Below are positions 10,428-23,512 of a DNA stretch of 64,000 nucleotides, one piece after another. The notes beneath the pieces are model-generated. The model was not told the DNA's origin. It saw only the letters and a list, made by a program, of their open reading frames with translations, and did no database searches. Numbering within the stretch: the stretch's first letter is position 1; every line of letters starts with the position of its first letter. The stretch comes from Musa acuminata AAA Group (lineage: Eukaryota > Streptophyta > Magnoliopsida > Zingiberales > Musaceae): the NCBI RefSeq assembly GCF_036884655.1, contig NC_088357.1, forward strand, positions 44,603,501 through 44,667,500. Reading direction: 5' to 3'. The translations under genes and the position numbers were made by a program.

Positions 10428-13400
10428 TCACAATCCTGGCGTACGTTTTGATTGGGGCATGCATATTGGTAATCTTTCAGATTGAACTCTTGCCAAATGT
10501 GGAGCAATCAAGGAATCCAACTTGACCATCCAAAGTGCAACTGCAGAAGTTGTTTGGGGCATAGTTTGGAATTGTAAGATTACATCATCTGCAACAATAT
10601 CAGAACCTAACGTAGTGCAATCATACAGCCATTCCTCATTTAGGGCACCAACAAGATCAGTAAGAACCTGTCATATATAATGGAAGATCAACAGTTCACA
10701 TCAAGGAACTCATAGCATAGACGTTGAAAACAAGTCAACAATTTAGAAATTAATTAATGATATGAAAGACTAAACCTGCAAAAGCTCTGGCAAAGATGAT
10801 GTACGCCGGAGCCGCTTTACCCAAAGCCAGTGAGCTGAGGTCGTCCATGTACCAGCGAGTGCTGCCTCTGGCATACTTGCCTGCAGGATAACAGAAGACA
10901 AGGAAAAAACTGAAGTAATGGGTGCACATTTCATGAAAACTCAAACAAAGATTAAGCTCACCAACACAAAATGATATGTACATGCAATTATATATTAATG
11001 AATAAATGACAGATGAAAAATCAGCGCATATTAGAGAAAAAAAGTATGAACAAGTCACCTCAATTGCATGAATTGCTGCCTTCAGTGCTTGCAACTGTGA
11101 AGACAGAATTCTATGTTTTGGAAAATCACCCACATCCTCTGGTTCTCTACATGTTGCCACATGTATGGCATACCTCTCTTCAAGATCAAAATCTATCTCG
11201 AAGGTGGTATGGCAGGTCTTACAATGTTTTTCATCCCTCCAAAATAAATCATGGCAACTCTCACAACGGGCTAATGATTCCATATATGACCTCTTACTGT
11301 ACTTTACAGCATTTAGTGAGGAGTAAAACATATTCCAAACCCATTTATCAAATGCTTGTAATCGGTCCCACCTTTGCTTCTTTTCTTCACTACTCCTTCC
11401 AGTTTCAATATCTATAGCACAAGAGCCACCTGATAAACTATCTAATTCCACAGAAATTAGATAATTATCAACATCTGAAATTGGTGAAGATCCATCTCCA
11501 CTACTAGAATCCAAATCGGATGGTCTAGAACTTTTTGTTTGTCTGCTTCCAATCACAGCAGTCATATACTCATTCATTGCTTCACAAAGATATAATTTCC
11601 TCTTCTCTAAAGAAGCAAGCAGACAAGCTTCCCGTGTACCCCTGCTGTCTAAGACAGATAATAGAGAATGCAAAGCCTGTAATCCAGGTACAAATAGCAA
11701 AACTTTAGGAATACGTCATAAACATCTCACAAATATTATTAAGGAAAACACAAAAGCTTGTAAAATTTTGGCTAACACGATAGCAAAAAACAACCTGTGC
11801 TGTATCAATGACCTCCCAGTGACCATCTTCTGAAGACTCAAAATAGACCCTTCGATGGCCAGGATCGTGTGCTGTGCATGGACCAAGAAAAAGCCAATAA
11901 TTGTTGTACCTACGATCAGATCCCAAAAGTATGCATTGTGGTGGGTGCATATCCTGGCAGGATTCTCTAACTTTAGAGTTACTTATTCCTGAAGCACTTG
12001 ATTGGCATCCACTAATGTTACTAGAAGCTTTAGCATTTTTAAAACCCATGTATAATTCTGAAGGATCGGACCGAGAAACATTTAGCAAGGAATAAGTTCC
12101 GCCACACCCATTTCCCTCCAACAATGGCACTGGTAATACTTGATTGTTTGTAAGTGACTTTTTTATTTTTGCACCTGATCCACGATGCCGTTCATTTGGA
12201 TTGACCAATATAGCTCTTACAGGTTCCTGTCATAGGATAATAACATAAAAAGAAGTCATTATAATGACTCGCAGGAATAAACCCCAAACAAAGATCAAAC
12301 ACCATTGGCTTAAAAAGTTCACTAAGCAAAGCAGCTTTCAGCAAAACAAAATAGACTTCATCTTAAAAAGTGACAGATTAGGATTGGAACATGCAAGCTA
12401 TTAATGAACTATGAATCAAGTCCAAGAAAATAGGATAATGGAACAAACTGAGTTTATCTGCTTAAAGAATACCCACAAAAAACTTTTATATGACCAGGTG
12501 TGAGACGGTAAAGCTCAAGTAGATCCACATAAGAGAAATAAATTTAAATACTTATCTAAGCAAAGAGAAATATATGAACAAGATAGCAAACAGAAAGAAG
12601 TGGCAGCTAAGAGATCAGGTTTGTTCCATGAGAAAAAAGTGGTCTTGAGAACACAACTCAAACCAACTTAGAAACACTGAATCTAAGCTATAATCAGGTC
12701 AGTGAATTCACTGCAGACATATGAATATGCATATTATATACCTCCATTCTTAAACTGGAACAACCACCAACAAGATCAACAAGAGCAACTATAGCATCCA
12801 TCTTCTCTTCGATACTTAATGTTGAGTATTCACCCTCCATAAGCCCTTGCATCCAGGCTTCCCCTGAATAGCTTTCATCAATTTCAGTATATTCAGTTAT
12901 CCTCTTGCTGGTTTTCTTATGTAGGGAGTTGTACTTAATAATTCGCCTATCATGAATAGTGGATTCCATCTCCTCACAATCGTCGCTGCTACCACTTGCA
13001 TTGTCATCCTCAGAGTCATCATCAACACTTCCTGAATCCTCAGTATCTGAATGAGAATCACCTTTCCCTTTAATCTGAGGGTCAACTCGAAGACGATATG
13101 CAGAAGGTCCTATCTTCTCAAACAATGTAATGTCACTTGAAAGAGTTGAATATATTAACTTTTCCAATTCTTCTGTTGTGTTGGGAAGGCCAAGTTCAAC
13201 AATCTGAAAAAAAACAACTTTACTATTGTCATCACTCATAACATGAAAATTTGCTCAGCATCTTTTCATGGACATTTGAATCTTGAGACAATATATAATC
13301 TAGTAATTTGTACCTGAGGTGCTCCTGCCAGCTCAGAAACTTTGAACCCACCACTTCCTTGCTTGGATAACAAACTAAACAGTTCACCCTTTAATGTGTG

Positions 13401-16400
13401 TGGACGTAGACCATATTTCTCCATTCGATTCCTCTCCTAAAAAAAAAAAAAGAAAGATAACTTTATACACCATGAACCAGCATACAGACAACAGAATTTA
13501 TATCATGAACTAGAATCCATAGAATTTTTTGTTTATTTTACAAGTCAAATGGACAGGGTCTGTGATGCATACTCAGGAGAGGCCATAAATAGATGAAATA
13601 GGTCTACTTTAATACTACACTCAGCTGGCAATTGAACATGCAAATAAGATGTTAAAAAATTCCACTGAACCAAATCTGATCAGTCAGCAGACAGGTAAAA
13701 GTTTTTGAGAAATTAAAATGTAAAGCCAGTACATGTTGGAGGCAACCATGATCTATATTACTAGATTTAAGTAATAATAGAAATAATCTGTTCAATCAAC
13801 CTATGACAATGATGAAATGAGGAACAATGATTTATTTGGCCGGCTTTATGACTTCCCCTACCCAAGCAAATTTAACGGAGAATATGGTTCCACACTATTA
13901 CACAAATGCAAACACTTATTTTACATGAGGTATGGACAAAGTAAATTAATGCACAATCCTCATGACATAAAAGCACCTTTTTCATTCGCTTGTTTAAATC
14001 ATCATCAAGAGCGATCAGAGAATAAAGTACTTTATGATCTCCATGCATTAGTTGCAGGTTTCTAACTAACTGCTAATCATTCTATAATGTGATATCTCCT
14101 AATCAAAGACTAAATAGGTTAATACACTTCATTGAAGCAAAAGCTAGATAAAAAGGACCTTATAAAAAAACCACATAATGCTACAACCAATGCATATCTT
14201 TTATGAAACAAATCTGAACTTAAAAAACATGTGTACATGATATTTCACGGATAATGAAAAGCAAAAAAACATTAAGTGGTGCATATAGCACACAACCCAA
14301 GCCGAACAACAGATTCACCCCATCAAACATGTGTGTTCATATTTCAAACTAAATTTATCAACATCATAGCCAGACAACAAATAAGTTTACGTCACAGACA
14401 AGTGGAAATCAAAATCTACTTCCCATACCTGCATAGCATTTCATGCCATAGAAACATACAATCATACTCACACAAGGAAAAACAAATGCATTAGGCAGTG
14501 CACCGAGGACAGAAGGAAATCAAGCCCCTTCTCTTCAACATGTTCAAGATTTTGAAACCATGATAAGACAATGGTAACTCACACATAAACCACCCATATG
14601 AATTGTGCAGATAGTGTTAAGAAAAGGAATTTTATTGAAATATGGATATAAGACACATGTTTAATTCATTATGCATGGAACACTGACAAATATTAGAGAA
14701 AATATGTCATCTGTATACCCTATTATAATTTCCTCTCTGAGCAGTATTCTGTTTTGAACCAAAACCAGCCGCAATTAACACGTGCCGTAGTATTTCAACC
14801 CAAGTAAGAGGATTGAGAGATCGCCTCCAGTGGTCAACATCAATATCTTGTTCTCTTACCTACATGAGAAAATCCAACATATCATTGGATGTTTCAGTGA
14901 AAAGAAAAAAAATTAAATAAAAAAACATATTCATATAAACACCCCAGTAGAAATCTCTGCTTAACAATGGGAAGGGACCTTTTGAACAAATTCACTTATG
15001 GCTTATTGATTTGACTGTTAATTATCATCTTGATGTAGGACCACAAGTTCATGACACAGGATCTTTTTTTTTGTGAAAATAGATGATAGGAAGGTAATCA
15101 TCAGAAAGATAATAGATAAGATAAAGATAACCATCAAACTCACTCTGACTTAAGGAGGAAATTTCAGGAACGAAGATCTCCCATCTCCAGGCATCTCACG
15201 TCCACACAAAAAAGAAATGTAACCCCATTCCACTCATCAATGGTGTGGCAAAAGAACTTTAGTTCATTCAATTATTTATACCATAATAGAGTCCCACATC
15301 ACATTGGGAAGTGATTTGAATTGATTTGTTAGGATTAGATGGGCCTGCTGCTACCAACTTGAGCTTAAGTGCTTTGGATCAATGATTTAGGTTCATCAAG
15401 TTAATAGTTCAGTTATTCCATCGGATCATATTGTAGCAGCAGGCCCATCTTTTTTCCCTTCTTTTACGAATCCAGTTACAAGAAGAAAAGGAAAAAAATG
15501 AAAAAAAAAAATTGAGAAAGAGTACAGTGACATCACACAAATCAAGATATAAAGCATTAAATCTGTCCTCTTGGGAAGATAAATATTCATATTTTAACAA
15601 ATTGTATTTCTTGATTGATTGATAGACTTCTTTTTGTATATCCTTCAAATTATGACACTCCCTTGTATGGTAAAATCTTGAATAACCCTTAAAATCTTCA
15701 ACCAAGCCCAAGATGTATATCCTTCCTTTTTCTGTTTGGCTTTATTTTTCCTTCTTTCTGGCAATCTAGGGAAACTAAACTAGAAATAGTAGAGATGCTA
15801 CCATTTCCTTCTTTTTCTGTAGCAATTATGACAGTTACAAAATACCCCAAAACTAATAAATTTTGTTCAAATGATAAATTCATTAAAATGGTCCTGCATC
15901 ACAACTGCAGGTATTTCCCCCACTGTAGGCCACACCAAACTCAATCACAGCCCAACCTTTTTTCAGCACTTGAGCCTAGCTTAGAAAGCCGACACAAGTT
16001 TGTTCTAGATTAAACTCAAGTTGAAGTTAGAATGATAGCAACTTATTGTGTAATAGCATAACCTGGGAAAATAAAGGGTCTAGGTATTGGGACAAACTGG
16101 ATCAAAGTACATGAACTATTTAGATACCAAATGGCTTAACATCTTCGATTAAGTTGGAGCAGCCAATTTTGCAGCCTTCCTCATCAAACGATACATCTTA
16201 CCCTTTTTCTATAGAGACATCTATTTCCCCTCTCACCGAATGCTATATTGTTCTCATCTCTTTTCCATCAATGCCAATTTGCTAGCCTTCCCTTCCCAGC
16301 GACAGCACATGGATAAATGTGCACTTACATAAAACAAAAAGACTTAGCAAACACAAAAGTACTGGCCCGATCAAATAGCTGTCACCCACTCCCTCGTATG

Positions 16401-19400
16401 TCAGCTACATCTGATATGACAATGAAATTAAGAATTATAACTACAAAAGTTATAATTTAATAATGATAAACAAATATATACATAGTGAAGTAATCTACAA
16501 ACAGATATAACAAACAGAATTAACTCCAAAAAATATATATAAGCAATGACATAGACCATCCTTTGTTGGTTTGTTGCAAAGGAAAAGAAAGCAACATGTA
16601 GAAATAAAAATTTATAAATAAGCATATCATTTTCTTTATATCAGACTTACAAAGTTCAAAAACACCAAAAACCTGCAGGCATTAGAAGCCCGAGGGATAA
16701 ATCCTGCAGTTATCTCCTTTTCAGTATCAAGCATAAGAAGCTTGAGAAGTGCCACATGAACTTTTCCTAACAACAAAGAGTCCTGCAATGCATATGTGAT
16801 ATGGAACACTTCATTACAATCCAGAACTTGCAGATAGTAAAATGTCAAAGAGTTGAGAAAATCATTCCAGTAATGAACAAGCCTTGTAGAAATGGACCTT
16901 GTCATGAAACGCCTGAACAAACTCATCAAGTGTAAAGGGGCCTGCTTCAATAGTTACCGAATGGGTAAGTATAAACTGCACAACCTGCAAGTAGATTGCA
17001 AAGTATGATATATCATAATTAGAACAGCATGAAAAACACAACACCACGGTAAATCTGCCTAATTATTTTTTCTACTCAAATGGCAAGCTCATTATCTAAT
17101 AGACTGTAAATTTTCTGAGATATTTTTGGATAATCACACATAATGACTGAAAATTTATCAAAAACATTTATGTATTATCTTAAATTTATGGTATATAATT
17201 AAAAAATTACTAACATATCAAATATTTTATCCAAAAATATATATATGTGATTTCCAAGTTGATTTCATATAAAGTAGTTATGGCATATTAAGCAAAACCA
17301 CTGTTTTTTTAATCATGACCAACTATTTTAAATGTAGAAGAAAAAAGGCTGACCTTAGTGCAGTGAAGTCAGAAAATAACTATCAGAGCAGAGGGCAGTT
17401 ACCTTGAAAAGTTTCTTCACAAGTTCAGGTGAAGAATCCCAAGGTCTAGTTGAGAATAATTGTTTCATTTTAATAGTTTGTGGAGGAAACCTGGCCAACA
17501 AGTCTAGAAGACGAAAGAACCAAAATCATGGTATGCTTTGGCAAACAGAGCTGATCCACTAAGAATACTGGAAAAGAAACCAACCTTTGCAAAGGGGACA
17601 ACCATGTCTGTCATTTGAAGCAAGGTGGGCAGAACATCGTAACGGGTTAGATCCCACCTGTAACTCCTTGAGTTCCAGCTCCTCATCATCAACTAAGTCA
17701 ATTAGTTCGCTTGATTGCTCTGAAAATTTATCAAGAAAAAGCTTGCAATCTTTTAAACAAGTTTCTTTCTGATTCATATCTTTGCCCGATGAGACCTGAA
17801 AAGTAAGAAGCAAACATAAGGAGAGGATCCCCCAGAACTGGTCATATGCATAGGGCACTTCTAATTACTCAATCTGCAAAACTGGTACTGTACACTGCTC
17901 AGATTGACACTATGATCATCCAATAGAAACGTTACAGATGTCTTGAGTTGCAGTCTTGTAAATCCATAATCTATTTTGCATATGAACTAAAAAATAATGT
18001 CCATCAGAAATAGAAGCAGGGTCACCTTTCCTATTCTTGTAGAAGGCTTTCTCCTTTCCTGTGACTTTCTCTGAGAGCTTTGTCTCTGAAACAATAAAAA
18101 CAAAGCACAATATTTCAGGAACATATGATAAGCACAATAAGCCATTGGTTAAAAGATTTAATAGTATAATCTGTAAGGATAATAACATAGTCTCCTAGTG
18201 CCATGGTTGAAAAATCATAACCAGAAAATAAACCATCTACCATGCGTGATTCTCTTTGCTGCAGTTGTTTTGAAGCATGAGAGGATGGAGCCCTACGAGA
18301 AGCAGTGGATCTTAAGGGCTTCCAAGAAGCACTTCTGTCAGTATAATTCACACCAGTTGGAAGTTCTTGAGAACTGGGGCATGTTGCACGCCATACTGTC
18401 ATCAATCCCTTGCCCATTCCATGCTTCCTTGTATGAAGATCACTTTCAGGAAGAGATCTGGTAGCAAGGATATGAGACACCAATGCCTGCAAACAAGAAT
18501 TTTTAAAATAAAAAGAGAGAGCAAACGAAGAAAAAAAATTACATTTGTTACTTTCATCTCAAAGAAGAACTTCTGTAGAGATTCTAACATGAAAGGACAG
18601 TCGATGACTCATGTTTTTAATTTTTTTTTATTTTTAACAATGATTCACTTATTAAAATGAAAAACCAAGCTCATCAATCACGATAGAAGCACATATTTGA
18701 AAAGCTAGCAAACTGACCACAAAAGTGGGCAAAAAGTACTCAAAATATGAACAAACATAATTTTACAAAAATTTTAAATAAATGCTACATAGGATAGCAA
18801 ATTAATATTTTGAAGTTATGTTACCATAAAAAAGAGATAACATTGACAGAGAACAAGATAAACTAAAAAATCCAATATGAACAACTAGGCTCGAATGACA
18901 TACTGCCACATTGATGCTTTAAAGGAAAAGATGCTTGGCTCATGTTTCAATTATTCACAAGTGACTAACATCATGCCACTTAGCTAAACATGATTAGTAT
19001 TTGGTACTTCCAAAAAAATATCTATTACTTGTCAAACTGCTTGAAGTTTGGTAAGTACCTTTCTCCTTTTGGGGGTTTGTAGTTTGCCATGACAGGGCTC
19101 AGGTTCCTGCAATTCTACAATAAGAATAAAGGTTGGGTTACACATTATAATGATGCAGTTAAAACCATGAAAAATATAAGTAAAAAGGATCTAGACTGAT
19201 AAAAAAAAGGTACCCATACACTTGAAGAAGTACTCAAAAGAATCATCTAAAATTGTTAGAATAACAGTTACAAAGTTACTTGTTTAGACAAATAGAATAC
19301 CAAAAATAGTTTCAGAAGGCAGAAAATGGCAAAGGACTCTACTTTTTGAACAGAAAGACCTGCAGACTGGTTTTGGCGTATTTTGGCCCATAAAATGTTG

Positions 19401-20563
19401 CTAAGATGAGTTGTGCCAGAATGCATTCAAATGGCTATCACACAAGAGAATGACTTTGGATACTGTTATCGATGACAATAGTCACAACATCTCCACAAGA
19501 TGAATATAGCTCCAAGTCCCTTCTAAGCCTTAAAAGGAATCAAACCCAGACTACTCCAAGTGTGAAGTCAAGCTTAAGCAAAGATATCCCTGTACTCAGC
19601 AACTCCAAAAATCCTTCTATAGAATACCACCAAACAAGTGCACTCTTTGAATCTTTCAATAATTATATTCTAAAAAATGCTTAAATTTTCTTTGTTCCAC
19701 TGCATGAATCTAGAAATGTCATTTCACTGGAAATAAGTATCACTATCGATCTAACCATTCTAGATAATTAAGTATATAAGCTTGCAGATACATCACTAAA
19801 TTTGAGAACAGAGCATGAGCATACCTGTATGGTAACAAATTGCATTTGCGGGAGGAGCATCAAACTCTATTCCAAGGGTAGGACCATCTTTGCGGAATAT
19901 TTTCTTCAATATATAATCTTTAGAGAGCAGAATCTGTAAGAGGACCTGGTCCTTATCTGTATGATTTATTCTCCCAACTGAATGGCTCTTCATCAGTCGC
20001 TCCAATACCTTATGTCTAGCTTTCTGTTTGACAAGTTGATACATTCTCTCAATAGCACATCTTGATGTAATGCCAGCCACTCTCCCGTGACCTGATAAAT
20101 TTTGCTTATTACTGGTTTGGTCAAGTTTCACAATACTCAGACAATGTCCACTATAGATGGGTACAACTAAAGAATCTTACCATCGGTGAATTTAGATGCT
20201 TGGGAACTACTTCCATTAAGAAAGCTTTCTACATTAGAAGTCATTGTTTCATTATCCCTTCTTTCTTTTCTTCTCCTCTCAACAAACCAGATGCGAATTT
20301 GATTATATGTCAAATTCAGCAATGATGCATATTCTTCCATTTTAGTTTGCTCAGGATATTTCTCCTCTACAACAACAAGTAACATAAGATCAGTATAAGA
20401 ATGCTAGCACACAAGGAACTCCTTGCTATAAAGACAAACTCAAAGATCCAACTGGATACGGAAAAGTAACACCTGAGTAAAATTTTTCCAAAGACTGTAG
20501 TTGGTTCGTGGTCTTCTTCTTTGTTTGATTGTCTGCTTGTCCATTGCTAGCATCAATGCCCAT
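10428..20563 (-). CDS. RLT3: RLT3-like homeobox-DDT protein, 17 coding exons, 1203 aa
   Basis: Exons in transcription order: 20563-20473, 20366-20181, 20091-19825, 19114-19059, 18486-18187, 18085-18026, 17795-17585, 17503-17403, 16984-16898, 16782-16651, 14859-14719, 13436-13314, 13203-12742, 12226-11795, 11676-11059, 10880-10776, 10667-10428. All borders are GT-AG and frames close. Domains: homeodomain about 16-75 (YNQIRIWFVERRRKERR), DDT about 425-495 (LLGKVHVALLKLLML), HARE-HTH about 545-625 (LASDITLFEKI-like), an acidic stretch, and WHIM motifs about 705-880 (LGSDRRYNNYWLFLG). A C-x2-C ... C-x2-C-H cluster follows (CESCHDLFWRDEKHCKTCH). Known RLT proteins are nuclear partners of ISWI remodellers in plants. 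The order and C-terminal half agree with Arabidopsis RLT3. The start is the first ATG after an in-frame stop. No key part is missing. Confidence 0.92.
15338..15449. repeat. 17-bp perfect inverted repeat in intron 10 of the RLT3-like gene
   Basis: GATGGGCCTGCTGCTAC at 15,338-15,354 is repeated as its exact reverse complement at 15,433-15,449, giving a stem of 17 bp with a loop of about 78 bases. The sequence before it (AGTCCCACATCACATTGGGAA near 15,290) and TTGAGCTTAAGTGCTTTGGA near 15,360 resemble ends of plant LTR/TRIM elements; a similar piece occurs near 7,800-7,850. The 1.8-kb intron therefore probably holds an old repeat fragment. Confidence 0.6.
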
Positions 20564-21618
20564 CAATCTAGTAATGAACTAGAGAAGAATAGTATGCAAC
20601 AGAAGCAGGACCATGGAAATCATCAGAAAATTTTAATTGGATTCATTATCTCTCTGATAAAACATAACAAAAAGTTACAAGAAACTAACTAGCAAGATAT
20701 TCTAATCAAATGTATGTTAATAAATTAGTTAGAACTAAGCTCGTTACAGATTTCCATGGAATATAACGACAGCAAATGTCTTCTTGTCAATTGATTCTTT
20801 GTAGAGTACGTTAAAAAGAACTCATCATCTAACCAAGACTACATCCATATCGTGAATCATTCAGCAATTAGCCATTTTCTTAGTCAAAATTAGAATTACA
20901 TGCAACTAAAAAGTCAAAACATGATAATAACGCATAATTACTTGAGAATCAACCGCCCATGAATCCCTCTAAATTAACCACAGAAATGAAACATAATGTC
21001 CAATAAGCTTCCCCATGAATTCTTGCAGAAAAAAGTATCAAATCCAGAAAAAAACAGAGAAAAAAAGTATGCAATTGTTTGGTTGACCAAACAAATTAAG
21101 ATTAATTGGCTCAACCATATATTTCATGAGCAAGAACGGGAAAAATGCAAAATAAATCAATTCTTTTTCCTTTCGGTTCTCAATACAACGATTATCGACA
21201 TCAAAAGACATTCACGCCAATCAATCGTAACTAAAGTCAAAACCCTGTAACCTAAAACCATTTCAACGCAGACATCAATTCGTATCTACCAAGACCAGCT
21301 CAAGAATTCGTTGTACGACGGCTCAAAACCCGCGAAACCAAGTCAAAAACACTCGAGGCGACACTCGAAGCATCCAGGCGCAGACCCACAACCAAAATCA
21401 CACAGCATCAGTACATCGCGCACCTTGACTTCCAAACTTACAGGATTCCACAAAACCAAAAAAGGACCGATGGGATTCGAACGAAACTGGTACCTGGAAA
21501 AGGAAGGAACCGAGTATATCAGAGTTCCCAAGCACATCCAGAGTGAGGCTTCTGGTGGGGGGGTTTAGGGTTTACGGTGAAGGATTGAAGGAGACGAGGG
21601 GTGAGAAATCGCCGAGCG
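20564..21618 (-). other. 5' UTR exon and leader intron of the RLT3-like gene
   Basis: On the minus strand a leader exon runs from about 21,618 to 21,494 and ends in TTTTCCAG|GTACCAG. The matching acceptor is ATTACTAG|ATTG directly before the start codon, at 20,568/20,567. A stop codon lies in frame between the acceptor region and the ATG. The leader is CT-rich and GC-rich, and no coding was seen in the 926-base intron. Confidence 0.55.
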
Positions 21619-21643
21619 AAGTGGAGGCGATGCGGTTCGTCCA

Positions 21644-21651
21644 CATTTATA
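21644..21651 (-). promoter_or_regulatory. TATA box of the RLT3-like gene
   Basis: TATAAATG on the minus strand. It would place the transcription start near 21,615-21,620, just upstream of the GC-rich leader exon. The sequence from 21,652 to 22,052 is the remaining proximal promoter; no other motif is called there. Confidence 0.5.
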
Positions 21652-22052
21652 CATGTGTGTGCGTCGGGGTTTCTCTCGTTTCCAGCACCAAAACCCTACT
21701 CTCTCTCGCCCTATCTTCTGCTTTTATTTTGTGTCGATTTTTTTTAATGGCAGAAATATCTTGCGGCGGGGGAAGTCAAATGCACTTCGCGTTTGCGAAA
21801 ATTTACGAAAATGGTCATGTATGCGTTGAAATTTGTGGAGTCGTTCGATCTTTGGATTGATGGGATTTGGACGGTTCACAATTGCGCTCTGGTTTGGGCT
21901 GGAATATATTGGATTGGGCCATTCTATGATAGGTAGTCTTGCGCCCAGTAACCCGAATCCGACCCGAAAATTCTATGCATGTACCCTCGTGTCGGATTTA
22001 TCAACGAGATCCTATATGAAACCGACCCAATAACTCCGGTTTAGTACTTTGT

Positions 22053-22340
22053 GGGCTAATTACATTAGTCCTATAATTAATTATCTTTAGCATATCGATC
22101 TCTATACTTTCAAGAATTATATTATGATATCTATACTTACGAAAGTGAAATATTTAAATATTTACGTAGGGTTAAAAAATAATTTTATAAGAATAAAAAT
22201 CAAAAGAGAAAGAGGTTTTATTGGAGTAATATGATCAAATATTTTACTTTCATAAGTATAGAAAATCTCAATATAACATTTGAAAATATAGAGAATGAAA
22301 TACTAAAAATAGTTAATTATATGGGGTAATGCATAATTAA
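22053..22340. mobile_element. foldback (MITE-like) element, copy 2
   Basis: The clearest of three copies. The left end starts GGGCTAATTACATTAGTCC and the right end reads as its imperfect reverse complement (GGGGTAATGCATAATTAAC). Inside, the block TACTTTCAAGAATTATATT on the left pairs with AATATAACATTTGAAAATA on the right. The arms are about 100 bp or more, so the transcript could fold into one long imperfect hairpin. It lies in the upstream region of the RLT3-like gene. Confidence 0.75.
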
Positions 22341-23512
22341 CTTGTATTTTGTATAAGATCACTATATAAATTATGGCTTATGACTATGCCAACTACATTA
22401 TGTTTTAGGCGAGAAATACCGATAGGTTAATTGAATATATACGAGGTGTACTTGATCTTTTTTGATACATTTTTAATATCCTATGCATGTAGGGAAGGAT
22501 TATTTTATTTTTATTTTGAGAGAGGAGATTTCTTTTTTGTGCTTTGATGTACAATTGTTCTTCTTATTTTACTGTTGCTTAATTAATAGATCTATTATCT
22601 TTTAAAAAAAATTTAAGTACAAAAAATAATAATTATTACCATTCATTTTGTATGTTGTGTTTTTTATATCACAATGAATATTTTAATTAGACAATCAGTA
22701 TTTATAAAAACTTCAACTATGAGAAAACCACATAATATAATGAGGCATTCTAAGGTGATATCAATGTATCACAAAAATTTGGACTAAAAATCTTGAGCGA
22801 TTATTTTGAGAGTCGTCTCATTAAAGATTACAGCTTTAAATATCTCGCTATGATCATTCTTCTTCTTCTTCTCTTATGGTAACTGTGTAATATCCACATA
22901 GTTATAACAGATAAATATTGATCATGTATTATGGAAAAGTCATAATATTTTAGTCATAAGGATATTTACCAAAGATTATATATAAGTGGATTTGTGTTGG
23001 ATACTAAACTTATAATTTGGATATTCCTCACTGACAACATAAAATGTATTGAGGTGTCCAAAAATTAGCTACTGCTTTTGGGGGAATCTGATCCAAACCT
23101 TTTGGCTTTTCATGTGTGTAATTATATGTGAAGCTCTTATCATAATCATGTTAGTTATCAACTGAAATGGAATATATGTGCCAGTCTGAGCAAAAGAAGA
23201 TTAATATGTCCACTCCTACTTGACTAACATTCTTACATCATCCAGAGAAAATTTCTGTTTCTGCTGTCAGTAACTCCTCATTAATCACTAGGACTGAAAC
23301 TTGTGACTTTAAAGAGAAATTTTGGTGTTTTCGATGCCGAAAAGTATGAAATTTAGTGTATCTAAGTAGGTAGGTTAATGATATCATAGCATATATTGAT
23401 GAAAATAAACATTTATGTCTGCAAGTGGCAGATCAGATGTTGAGCTTCTCTATCTGTTCATCTTTGAGGCTGGATTACTGAACCAGATGTGCAGGCCAAT
23501 GCCATTCTTGTG
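22341..23512. other. intergenic, downstream of the syntaxin gene
   Basis: AT-rich, no gene recognised. The part next to 23,512 should hold the 3' UTR of the minus-strand syntaxin. The open frame at 23,415-23,729 on the plus strand is antisense to the last syntaxin exon. Confidence 0.45.

Noticed and set aside
16636..16672. An earlier donor for exon 10 of the RLT3-like gene (TGCAG|GTTTTT)
   Set aside because: It would force a shifted acceptor in exon 11; using AACTTT|GTAAGT keeps phase 0 and gives the conserved CRFLVFLNF-V junction.
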